Source: Paracyclopina nana
Taxonomy: Eukaryota > Arthropoda > Copepoda > Cyclopoida > Cyclopettidae
NCBI GenBank assembly: GCA_019096065.1
Contig: JAGUCH010000002.1
Coordinates: 74,501 to 138,500 of the forward strand
Direction: 5' to 3'
Length of the DNA stretch: 64,000 bases
The translations under genes were made by a program, and so were the position numbers. Positions within the stretch are counted from its first letter, which is position 1. Every line of letters begins with the position of its first letter. Below the pieces are notes generated by a model. The model did no database searches, was not told where the DNA came from, and saw nothing but the letters and a program-made list of their open reading frames with translations. Shown here piece after piece: positions 1 through 11,700 of the stretch.

Positions 1-590
1 TGGTATACTGTATACCAGGCCCAAATTCAGCCAGGCTTAATATAGCCAATGTACCACTGTAAGCAGCAACTGGACAGAGATCAATGGGGCCCAGAGGCCA
101 AGACCCCGGATGGATCCTGCTTTTTTTCACTCCCCTGGCACCCTTGGGACCCGGAGGGGTTGGCCAAGCAAAAACATTTTTGGTATACTGTATACCAGGC
201 CCAAATTCAGCCAGGCTTAATATAGCCAATGTACCACTGTAAGCAGCAACTGGACAGAGATCAATGGGGCCCAGAGGCCAAGACCCCGGATGGATCCTGC
301 TTTTTTTCACTCCCCTGGCACCCTTGGGACCCTGAGGGGTTGGCCAAGCAAAAACATTTTTGGTATACTGTATACCAGGCCCAAATTCAGCCAGGCTTAA
401 TATAGCCAATGTACCACTGTAAGCAGCAACTGGACAGAGATCAATGGGGCCCAGAGGCCAAGACCCCGGATGGATCCTGCTTTTTTTCACTCCCCTGGCC
501 CTTGGGACCCTGAGGGGTTGGCCAAGCAAAAACATATTTGGTATACTGTATACCAGGCCCAAATTCAGCCAGGCTTAATCTATCTAAAGT
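1..590. repeat. 180-bp tandem satellite
   Basis: Three nearly identical head-to-tail units start at 1, 181 and 361 (180, 180 and about 177 bp), followed by a partial fourth from about 538 that diverges after about 585. Each unit opens with an 8-bp perfect inverted repeat around one central base (TGGTATAC-T-GTATACCA). Differences between units are single bases and a 3-bp deletion near 500. The array runs off the left edge, so its true length is unknown. No coding function is claimed. Confidence 0.93.
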
Positions 591-881
591 ACCACTGGTC
601 CGATAGGAGCTGTACAATTTACATCTTTTTGGATACTTTTATTCAAGCTATAATACATTTTTTCAGATCAGTGAAAGGCATGAGCTGGGGCAGTTGTCTT
701 TGACAAATCTATAGATGGCTGTGGCCATATCAAAGCTGGTACATTTTTTGGGGCATGGAATGGATAGGTTTTCAAGTATCTTTCTCAATGTGGCTTTCCC
801 AACCCCAAATATTTGGGCTCGCTTGCTTTCTTGCTTGGCTTTGAAGTCTAGGGCTAATGTGCAGAGGTCAAGTCCACATGC
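591..881. other. Intergenic, satellite edge to zinc-finger gene
   Basis: The last satellite unit decays into unique sequence here. This would hold the 3' UTR of the minus-strand zinc-finger gene. I see no further gene. Confidence 0.4.
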
Positions 882-1945
882 CTACAAAAAGTAGTTGAGA
901 TTATTTATGATATTGTCTGGAATATGCTTTACTTGAAGTGGGTGCAAGATGTCCAATGTGTCAGAGCTCAAGGCTTGGATGAATTTTTGCCTTGCCACTG
1001 AATTTTCCATTGCATGCATATCATCTTGGGCTTCTTCTAATGCCTCATCAGTCACATCAAGACTTCCCTTTTTCAAGATGACCAGAAATTTGGAAAAAAG
1101 CCCTTTAATCTAAAATTAGAGTCTCAAAAATGAACTTGTGAAATAATTTCCCAATTTACCTGAGCCTCTGTCAGCCACTCGTTAGTTGAGAATCTTGGGG
1201 ATCCATTAGGTAGCTTTGCAACCCTCATTAGAGCAACAACATCCTTAGTCTTTGTTTTCTGTCCTGACATTTGGCCCTGATGAAAAATGTCATGAACAAA
1301 CTGTTCTTGATCCTTGGAGAAACTGGTGTGGGCTCTCTTTTCAGGCAAAGCAAATCCTTGCTGAAAGTGTTCTTGCATGATTGAATCTTTCATTGGAAAG
1401 TCATAAGGAAACTCAAAAAGCTTCAACTCCTCCAAATGACTTCTAAAGTGCTTTTTCTGCCACTGGCTAGATCTTTCATTACCAGAGGAGAAGCCAAACT
1501 TATCAAAGTAAAGTTTCCTCAATTTAGACGATGCTGACTGCCTTGGTAATAGGATGTGACAAATCCCGCTCATCACATGCTCTTCTAAGCCCTTGTTGGT
1601 GAGAAATTGTCCATTGCATTGGCTTGTTGGGCACTGAAACAAGGCTCCATCACCATAAGTCAAAGAAGAATCTTCTTGATCATCAGCTCCTAAGTCCAAT
1701 CTTTCAAGCTCTTCAACAGCACCTGAGCGCTTCAATTCCCCTCTTAGTAATTGTTTTGGAGGGTGGCAAAACTTAGCATCAATTTGAGGCCCATATTTTA
1801 CGCTAGGTCCATGGGGCTGAAGAATGACACAATCATAGATTGCTGTTTGCACAACCTTGTCAATCTTGATTACTTCTCCACTCCCGATTCCACTCTGTTT
1901 GTGAACACGTAAGCATGCTCGAAGGGCAATCCACAGCCTTATATG
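882..1945 (-). CDS. C2H2-type zinc-finger protein, 3' part
   Basis: Two exons read well: about 1160-1945 and 882-1109, joined in phase 0 across a 50-bp GT-AG intron (1110-1159). The first holds one zinc-finger-like motif (Cys-x4-Cys, later His and Cys-x-His) and a conserved-looking block with KxxDVVALMR, PRFSTNEWLTEAQ. Splicing places IKGLFSKF directly after LTEAQ. This resembles a tail shared by many uncharacterised zinc-finger proteins in invertebrate genomes (RLF..EWLT..QV..FFSRL), often multicopy and found near transposons; that assignment is from memory. The 5' side is unresolved: the exon has no ATG, and an upstream piece (1951-2046, SGHDNQGIRTNAL) lies in another frame with a stop at about 1948. 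It may be a degenerate copy. Confidence 0.55.
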
Positions 1946-2063
1946 ACCTTATTCGAAAGGCTTCCAAAGGCAAATTGGATCACCATCAACACGTGATCTT
2001 TCAGAGCATTTGTCCGGATTCCCTGATTATCATGGCCACTAAACTGAAACAACACAAATTGAT

Positions 2064-2294
2064 TTAACCTGATGACTTCAAACCGACTTTTTTAAATTTC
2101 ATTTGACTTCTTAGATCCTGTATGTCAACTTGAGCAGTAACGTGGCTGTTTCTTTTAGAGTGTTTAAGAAGGCCAGTGCCAACAATAGGCTCACCATTAA
2201 CCTTTGAAGACAAGATTTCTTCGATCATGTCACTGAGAGTGATCCAATCGATGGAGTCCTCCTCATCGACAAGGACTATTTTAAGGGCAAACAA
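2064..2294 (-). CDS. Possible upstream exon of the zinc-finger gene
   Basis: An open stretch of 76 codons encodes an acidic segment (DEEDSIDWITLSDMIEEIL) and ends in GTCATCAG|GTTAAATC, a usable splice donor, 18 bases before an acceptor-like tttcag at 2047-2052. Joining it in phase to the piece below 2046 gives an immediate stop. Either the real junction differs or the gene is broken here. It is listed because strand, spacing and splice signals fit the zinc-finger gene, not because homology was recognised. Confidence 0.3.
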   Translation of the reverse strand: MFALKIVLVDEEDSIDWITLSDMIEEILSSKVNGEPIVGTGLLKHSKRNSHVTAQVDIQDLRSQMKFKKVGLKSSG

Positions 2295-2534
2295 TTGCCT
2301 TCAAGCCAGCTTTCAGTCAGCCAAACTGAAGTCAGTAATGACTTTAGTCTACTTTAAACCAAAATTGCTACAAAAAAGGCAAATTTTACTAGCTATTGAA
2401 AAGTGGGCAGGGCAAAGCATCATCAGTAAAACTGGCTTGGTTGCTTCTGACTCGGTTAAAAACTCAACCAAGGTGAATCTTCCCATCCAAAATAATCTCA
2501 CGAAATTGCTGCAGGCCTGAAAAAAGGGGCCCAA

Positions 2535-5500
2535 ACCGGTTCACAGCGGGGATTTAAGCCAGCAAAAAACCAATTTCAAATATTTTAAAATCATAAAAAA
2601 CAAAATTACCCATGATAAACATTCTTAGGTTAACATTCAAAATAAAGGGTGATTTTGGTGCTTTGATGCCAATTGTTACGTAATTTCGCGCGTTGCTTGC
2701 ATCGCGCGCGCGCGTGCGCGCAATTGGAGTTTGCTGGCTGTTGGTTCTTCTTCAAGGGAGAAGCCAAAAATTGGACAAAAGCAGAAGACGACACCACTGC
2801 AACAAATCGAGTTCCAGTTCAAATTCACCCACTTGGGAAGAAGATAGGGCCAAAATTGTGGAGCCTGTCCCGAAGTGAATTCAAATTTTGGCGCCCTTTT
2901 CCTAGGCCCCTCCTAACTTGTTGGCAAAAACGGGCGAGCAATTTTGAGGCCGCGAAAGGTTTTAACTATTTTGCATTTTAGGTAAGTCCCTAGTGGAAAA
3001 TTTTTTTGCTATTCATTAGCTAGATTGAAAATTCAAATTTTCCCGGCCTTTTTAACCTGTTGGCAAAAACGGGCAAGCAATTTTAAGGCCCAGTAATGTT
3101 TAGATTTTACATTTGTCATATATAATGTTTTGTAAAAAGTTTTTCTTTTTGTTAGTTGAATTGAAAATTCAAAAGCGATTTTAAGGCCCTTCAATGATTT
3201 TGTACGAGTCATAAAGAATTCAAATTTTCGCACCTTTTTTTAACTTGTTGGCTTAACTGGGCTAGCCATTTTAGGGCCTATTTTCAGTATCTCTTTAAAG
3301 TTTTACACTCTTTGTTTTAAGAGTAGTGAAAGTTCAAATTTTGGCGCTATTTTTTAAAAGCAGCTTTAACCTGTCTGAGAAAACAAGCGAGGAACTTTGA
3401 GGCCATGTAAATTTTTTAGGGTGAGGTTTTTCTCCTTTTGTTCCCCCGCTGTGACATGAAATTTTTGTGGCTTCATTTCCCGCATTGCTTTGCTATAATG
3501 TTCTACTGCATAGCGAATCACTGTGTGTGCGAAAGTGAATAAAATTATGATCTTTTTTTCACTATGCTGCATTGTAAAAATCTCGCCATTTTTTTGCTGT
3601 GTTTCCTCATTATTTCACTTCAACTGGCAACAACCATGAAATTGGCTAAATAAAATAGAGTTGCTACGCTGAAAACTTGACAATAACAAACAAATTTTGC
3701 CATTATCTAAAATATATAAAAGAGTATTATATCACAATTAACTATTTTAACTATGTAAAAGTAAATATGAAATATTTGAATAAACAATCATTCCAACATT
3801 TATTAATTTAAAATAAATAATATTTTAAATTTGAATTTAAAGAAATGTGACAACTTAAAAAAATAGATGATTAGAATCTAAAAATCAAGGAATATTGACA
3901 GAATACAATGGTAAAATAGAGATTTTTCTATTTTTTAACTTTTTTAGTGTGGAATTTGGACTTTTTTTATATGGACCCAAACCGGCTCTTTTATCCCATC
4001 ACATTTTTTTGGGGGTTTGAAGATCAATATCACCTATTTTTGATTTAAATTCTGGCACCTCAATGCCTTTTTTTCAATAGCCAATTTATGCATGAATTTT
4101 ATGCAAAGCTCATAAGGAACTCAATATTGTTTCAAAATGTTCACTGAAAAATCAGATTAAAAAGCCAGTTCACATTTTTGAATACCTGGAATTCTCTTTT
4201 TTTCCATTGTTTTTATTATGCAAGTTTGTACAGTTTTGCCAGCAGGAAGCAAGCCCATTATTTTTCAGCAAGTCATCTGTTTATAGACCAAAGTGTGAAA
4301 CAGTGCACAGTGGATTATTTTTCATGTTTGAGGGATCATATTGAAGAAGAGTATTATATTGATGCTTGTGTGCAGTGCATAAGACTTCAAGGTCACTTTT
4401 CAGGTCTTTCTTTGTTGCTTCTGGTCATTCAACTTTGCTCCAAAACTGGAGCCATTGAAAAAATTAGAAATGAGCATTAATAAAATTTAAAAAAACAAAA
4501 TAACTTGCAATTTTGGCTGAAGTAATGACCAAATATGAGCCATTTCTTGACTATTTTCTAAACTTTTCAAAAAAGTGTGAAAAATATAATATTTTTCAAA
4601 ATTCAAAAAAAGTTTAAAAGACAAAAGAAAAATGTGATAAGAATTGTTAATTATAGTGAAATCAATTGAGATATTATAGCAAGAAAGTGTAAAATGCATA
4701 AAACATGTTAAATATTCATCATGACATAATTTTTTAAAGTATAAATAAATAAAACATCATTTTTAACCATATTCAGTAGAAAAACATAAAAAGGAAACTG
4801 AAAACTTTAATCAATTTAAAAAAGTTTACTTGTTTTATTTTCTTAATTAGTTTATTGGCATAAGTCTACATGTTGTTTTGGTAATGATTGGCTAAGGATG
4901 ATGGTGTGAGATAATGCGTAAATTGACGCACCAATAAGCGTACCTCACAGCAGATTATTGAGGATTTTTCTTTGTTCTTCCACCAAAAATAGTCATAAGC
5001 CAACAGCTGACTGACTTCCAGAATTTTTGGCTTTAGGCTGTGTAATATTTTGTTTGAATTGAATTTGATCCCAAAATTGTCATCATGAATAGACCACAAG
5101 GTCAACATCATTCAGCTCTATCAAATGCATCATGATAGTATATTGCTAATAATTCAGCTTTAATTGTGTTTTTGTGCACGTCAAATATGGGGAAATAAAG
5201 TAGTGAAATATGGGCAAGTTTTTGTAGATGGTCATCAGCATGATGTTTTGTATACATATACAGTTATGCATACTAACAAATTGTGATATTTGCTTATGTA
5301 TTTCTGCCTCAAAAATGTCGTCAGGACTTACAGGTGGCTTTAAATGAATTTTATGAAAAAAACTAAAAGAGCAACTTATTAACTTAGTTGATTGATTTGG
5401 AATCAAAGTTATAATTGTCAATTCTCCCATTCGAATGTCGATTGGACTTACAGAAGGTTAACCAAGGATTCCCATAAAATGAATCAGTATTTTTTAATGA

Positions 5501-5786
5501 AATAGTTTTAAGCTGGTTTTTTTGTCAAAAATATGACAAATGTGGAAGATGTGTTGCTAAAAGCTTTTTGCTGCCATTTCACAGAAACTGATAGCATAAA
5601 GGAAAATCAGTTTAAGCCAGTTTTTATGGTATATGCTGACATTTTTGGGCTTTGTGGTTTGGCTGCTTTTCAGGGGGATGTTTGACCAATTAAATAGTCA
5701 GCTAGTAGTGTTCAAACATTTGCCTAAAATGTGTGCATTTTCAGGTCTGCAATTGTTGATGTTGTAACAAAACACTGAAGAAGAAG
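2535..5786. other. AT-rich intergenic region with decayed repeats
   Basis: Contains a CG-dinucleotide tract near 2700-2730. Diverged repeat copies share a core like TTAACNTGTTGGCAAAAACG followed by GAGGCC or AAGGCC (around 2917, 3053, 3240 and 3368, roughly 130-190 bp apart). From 3600 to 5780 it is very AT-rich. Short open frames such as 4178-4480 have no recognisable content and AT-rich composition, and I do not call them genes. Confidence 0.5.
2880..3420. repeat. Degenerate tandem repeat, period about 130-190 bp
   Basis: Four diverged copies share the order: AAATTTTGGCGC-like block, pyrimidine run, TTAACYTGTTGGC, then AATTTTGAGGCC-like block. Copies start near 2887, 3023, 3218 and 3330. 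Divergence is high, so the array is old. It could be remnants of a mobile element or satellite; nothing in it codes. Confidence 0.6.
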
Positions 5787-8700
5787 ATGAATTTGTTGCG
5801 AACAATTTCCTTGGTTGTTCTTCTTGCCCATTCAATTTTGGCCCAAGAAGAAAAAGGTAAGAATTCACTCCAAGCCAAAACCTTCAGCATTAGAAATAGC
5901 TATTGTCAACTTCTTCTTCAAAGTCTCGCAATCCCTGTAATCTTTACCAGCAAATTAGCAATTGTCAGAGCTAAATTAGGTAAGAATGTCAAATTACCAG
6001 GCAAAACTAGCTGATTGAAACATGTATGAGCTTCGGGCAAACTTTCGGGTCTTTTAGTTTTCCCATCGCCATCTTTGATTTTATGGACCATCTTGGATAT
6101 TTTGAAAGTCATCTCACCCATTCCACCAACTGGGACCCTATCACTGCCAGTTGTGAACAGTAGGAACTTCTTTTGCAGTTCCTCGCTATAATTTTCCAAA
6201 ACCTAAGCAAAAAAGAAGGCATTTATGAAAGATGGACCAAGTAGAGTAGAAGAAAGACTTCTTTGCCTGCCAAAAATGTTGAATTGTTTTGTCATCCTGC
6301 TTGTAGCCATCATAAAAGGTGACTTTGCGAAGCTCTGCCAAGTCTAAGGTGGGGCAACCGCAGACTAGCTGCTCAACTTCTTCGGGCCTAAGCATAATTA
6401 GTGCATTGGATGCACACACTGAGTGAAACCCCAGGTAAAAGGCGCGAAATCTCTCATCAATTGAGGAGTTCAATAGCCATTCCAAGTAGAGCTTCACAAA
6501 CTCCTCCCTATTGTCATTTGTGACAGGAATGTCTCTGCCATTCGCTATCAACTCTTTGGTAGTGACCTTTCCATACTCTTCGATTGACACTTCAAAACAA
6601 AGCATCATATCTTGCTCGACATCACCTTCATATTCGAGGATTTGATGCATCGAGTGAGCAACGTCTGGCATGATTTCGGCCAAGTCGTCAAAGCTAGGAT
6701 TTGCCACAAGACCAACAGGATGATCTTCAAGGGCTGGCACCACTGGGGGAGTAAGGATTTTTCTGTAGCATATCGAAGGGAAATGAAGGTCCAAAATGAT
6801 GCTGAAACATAATTGTAAAACAGTCAATGATCCTCTTAGTAGAGCCAATGCATTGCTTATTCCTGGGATGTTACCTGTTGTAGACAGCCAGTCCCATCAG
6901 AACTCCAATCAGGTTGTATTCCCTCAAATTAGTGCACTTATCTGATCCACCAGAGATACTGAACCAGTAACACCTGGAGTGCGAGTGGTAGACAAACATG
7001 CCATAATCTGGCTCAAATATCTGCTTGACAAGAAGCTGAAACCACTCTTTGGTCAGGCCTCCCATGTCGAGTCCTGGCTCACCGACAAAACTCACCTTCA
7101 GCTTCTTCTTCAGGTCTTTCTGCTTCTCAGAAATCTCTTTAAGGGAATCAGACACAATCTGGCAATCAATTGAATTCTATAAATGCTATTAGCTGTATAC
7201 AGGTTTGTGTTGCCTACATGAGCTCTTCTCACACTGATGTTGAGGAAAAATATTTCAATTTTAGGCGCTTGATTCCTGGCCATTTTCTGCACCAGGGATC
7301 TTCTTGCAGTGAGAATCATTTGCTGTTCAGAGTCTTTGGTTAAAATGTGTCGCTTGGCCACAATGCTCAGTATGAAGGGGTACTATAAAAACATAAAAAG
7401 TAGTGAAGATTATGATGAGTGAATATCTAGTTACCTGGCAATAGGAAAACTGGCCAGGCCTGTCTGGATTTTGCCAGGTGTAGTATTCAGACATAAGGTC
7501 CATATGGTCCAGTGAGACATTATAAAATTCTGAATAAGTAACTATGTTTGGCCTAAAAATAGTTTTGAGGTCATTCCACGAATTACATGCACTCAATTAT
7601 ATTTACCCCAAATTATTGGCAGCATTCAACAGAGCCATAACCTTTGTGGCTGTTGGTATCCACCACCTCGATTTGCTCAAAGGTGGCAATGACTTATCTG
7701 CAGGTGGGAACTGTCGAATTGTGATGAACTGAAAGCAAATACTTAGCTTTGATTATTTTTAGAATCACCGACATACTTGTAGCATGTTCCTTAGGATGGC
7801 TCTGAACCTAGCCTCGCTCAGGGTTCTGAACCAATGCACCAGGAGTTGGTGGTCTCCATTTGGCAAACCAGTCAAATGTTGCAGTAAATGAGCCATAATT
7901 GTGTATGTCGACTGTGATGAAAAAATGGGATTTTGCAGCAGAATGAACAAGGCTCGCGTGTAGTCTCTTGCATATAGTACTGCAGTGTCCACATCTAACA
8001 AGCAAGTCACAATAGACTTGAGCATGGACTTCTGCACACTTCCACTCACTTGCTCAACCTATGCTCAATAATATGCCTTTCAATCCAGCTTCAATTTGAA
8101 AATGATTTACCTTTTCCATGACCAAGGTTAATAGGTCTTCCTTCAAGTCTGGGCTTTCCAGTCTTGCCCCATTTTGCTTTACTTCCTTTTTGAAGGTGGC
8201 ACAAATGTTGGCCGCACTCTGGAATGCCACCGAATAGAATTCTTCCACATCACTCCACTCCTTGGTCTTGCGGGCTGTGCTCACCATTTTGCTGAATTCT
8301 GACCTGGAAATCCTCGACTCTGTGCTGTAGCTGGGCTTCTTGGCCATCTCTGCTGATCCAGGGTTGGGAGAGGTGTTGCCAGACCCATTAATCACCAATT
8401 GGTTCCCACACTGCAACTGTGGAAGCCTGTCTGTATCGAACATGCCGGTGAACCCAAGGGATCCCAAGGTAACCCTCCCCAGGCTAGTTATGAGGAATCC
8501 TCCTAAAGCATTAGTTGTGGGGACACTATGGGTGCTGTTATGACTGATAAGTCTAGGTAACATGGGAGAAGCCGTTCTCATTGATTGGTCAAAAGACCTC
8601 ACCGGTGAAGTTCTTCGAAAACCCCTCAACTCAAAGTAATACCCACAGTAGGGGCACTCTTGTCTCTGCATTGGCAGCACCAATGAGTCATTGTGAGATC

Positions 8701-11700
8701 CCCCAAAGTTGGATGATCTCGTTGAACAGATGAGAACTTTACAGCTAGGGCATTGCACATCAGAGGACTCTATGACTGTTGTTTCACCTCCAGCCTCCAT
8801 TTGATCACTTATGGCAGTAAAGGTGTGCCTCACATAAACACTCATTTGGAAAGCTGGGGAAGATATTTTGAAAAGTGGTAAATATTTCACTTAAGGCTGC
8901 TTACCTTTGCAAACACTAATCGTTCTGACTTGCATCCATGACAATTCAGGCCTAGTTCAATCAATAAACATACTATAACAGGAGAGAGTGCACTCAAAAC
9001 GTATCCATACCTGGGCTTCGTGTATGGGAGAAAGGCTCATTAATGAACCAACATTCTGGCCCTGTCCAATGTGGCATTTACTGCTGGGCCATGACATTAT
9101 GAAGTCTAGAAAGCCCTTCAAAATCACACCAACATGGGAATTTTCTTCTCTATTTTTACTCTACATAGGAATAACCTAATACATTTTCTATATTCATTAG
9201 AACACATTATGTCATTAATAGAAAATGGTCATTTTTTAGGGAGAAGAGTCTCACTGTAACATGCTCAGCACATGAGTCAGACAATAAGGCCTTTGCGGCT
9301 TTTCACTTTAGTCATGAGTGTTAGCATGCAAAATGTATTAAAACTATGCTTGATTGACAATGAAAGTATGCAACATGTGATGAAGTCAATTTATTCCCAT
9401 TTCAGACTCACCCTCGTTGCAAGATAGCATTACATCACCAATTGTCAGTTCCTCTGGAAGGAGCATCTTGTTAACCTGTGTTGTTCGAAGGCTTGGCAAT
9501 AATACCCTTCTGTGGAAATATGGCACTGATACAGTGCTTACAGCTGGAGCTGTGAGGATAACTTCTGACTCAAGGTTCAATGTGCTGCATGACGAAGGTA
9601 ACAAAATAATTTCATGTTCACAATTTTTTAGTGAATCATTCAATTTGTAGGTGGAGATGTGTATGTATTGCAAGTTGACAATGTATCTCCGAATGACACT
9701 GGCCTCTACACCTGTGAGGTCAATACCAAGCCTCCGCTCAGGTCATTTCATCGAGTGACAATCCTGACTGACCAATTGACGCCTCCATTTCCTGAGGACA
9801 ATCTGTAATTTTCAATTCTTTTGGTGTTAGCAATAATCTCCTTTAATTTTTCATTCAGAAATTCAACAGCAGTGGAGACACTGTGGGGCTTCACCACTCC
9901 AAAGCCCATCACCCACAACTACACTGATTGCTGTTTGGAGGCCAAAGTACCTGACTTTTGCTTGGGCTTTTGCAGCATTAAGAATATCCTTGAGGGCACC
10001 ACCGGTGTCCACCCCTCCAAATGTGATCCTTTCTTCAAGGACATTGTTCAGTGCATGGCTGATGGCAGGGATCATGTGCCCTGCTGTGCCAGGAATCAAG
10101 TGCCTGATATCTGCCAAGACATGTGCTCTGGTGAATACACCGTTCAAACTGATGATGTCAGGACTCATCTCGCTTGTGGCTCATTCACTGCTCCTACTTT
10201 GGCATGCATTGCTGAAGGAATAGGTATTTCACCTTTACCCACTAGGATTTGATCAAGTTGAAATATTGCCTTTTACTCCAGACACCTTGCCATCCAGACC
10301 ATCAGCAATGGATGCAGAAAATGTGACGGACACAGCATTCTCTCTTCGATGGAGTTTGGATCAGAACTCAGTGAACCCTATTGAGTTCTTCAATGTTAAT
10401 GTCACTTTGGTTGGTGATCTTCAACATCCTGATGAGAACAAGGACTCTCTTGGAGCCTCATATGGGGAAGATTATGACACCAAAAGATATAAGGTCAGTC
10501 ATGGCTACGATGCCTTGGAGTAAAATGTTACCATATTCTGCTGATGTAGGTTGAGGGCAATAGAAGGAGTTTCACCATTGATGAATTGAGACCATTTAGC
10601 CTTTACAATGTCACCATGGAGTCTGTGAATGCAATGGGCAAGAGCCTTCCCACATACACATTAAGGATCCTCACTTTGTCGGAGACTGAAGCGGCTAGAA
10701 GGGCCAAGACACCTGCAGTGTTGCCAGAGCCACCAGAAGTGCCCAAATTGCCAGATACCAAGCAATGCTGCCGAAAGAATAACATCACCCATGCCAGCTG
10801 TGTTGATAACTTTTGCAACCCATTGGCCCTTCATGCAGTGTCAGTGCCTGATGTGATTGTGTGTGCTCCCTGGGGAGGCAAGATGTTTGATTGCGCTAGG
10901 GATGGAAAGGATCACACGGCTTGCTGTGAAAAGAGAGATGTTCCAGAGGTGTGCATGGGCATTTGTAGTGGCCAAGAGCTCTCTGCCTTGGACTACAGAC
11001 ATTTCAGGTAAACCTACAGTTCATTGAATGAGGATTTTACACCCACTTTCTCTTGCTAGATGTGTTGAGTTTATGCCAGAGATTGCCAACTGCATGCTCT
11101 CTGGGTATGATGTCTTACCCGGTGAACCGAGGGACTTTAAGTTCTCGAATGTTGGTACCAGCATTGGAATCCTTCATTGGGATCCTCCTGTGGAGCATGA
11201 ATCCACTGTGGATGGGTACAAAGTGACTTACACGTTGATCAAGCCAGGAGCTAGGCAAAACAATGTCAAAGTGACCAAAACTACCCTCAAGTCCCCATAC
11301 ATAATGGAGGATCTGGAGCCTGACTCCTCTTATGAGGTGTTTGTTCAAGCCAGGAATTTCTACGGCTTGGGCGATCCAACTGCAAGGATTGTTTTCAGGA
11401 CTGCTAAGGCAACCAAAAAGGACCTAGAAGTGAGCTCAAGTTCATCACAAATAACATATAGCCAGCCAGATTGCTGCTTAAAGTCTGGAGTCAAGCAGGA
11501 ATGCTTGCCCCTCTGCCAATACAATGCCAGCTTGTCTGAGATTCGACGGCTGTCAAACCTTTGCAATGAGGACTTGGTCAAGGTGACAAAGTGTGCTGCT
11601 GGTAAAAATGTTCTTTAAATTGTCTCACAATCAAAAGTCTTAATGGCATAGTTTCTAGCTGGAAGGGATCATTTGCCATGTTGCTTTAAGAGAGGCGTTT

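Noticed and set aside
4178..4480. Open frame of 100 codons in AT-rich DNA
   Set aside because: Composition and codon use look like random AT-rich sequence, with no recognised motif.
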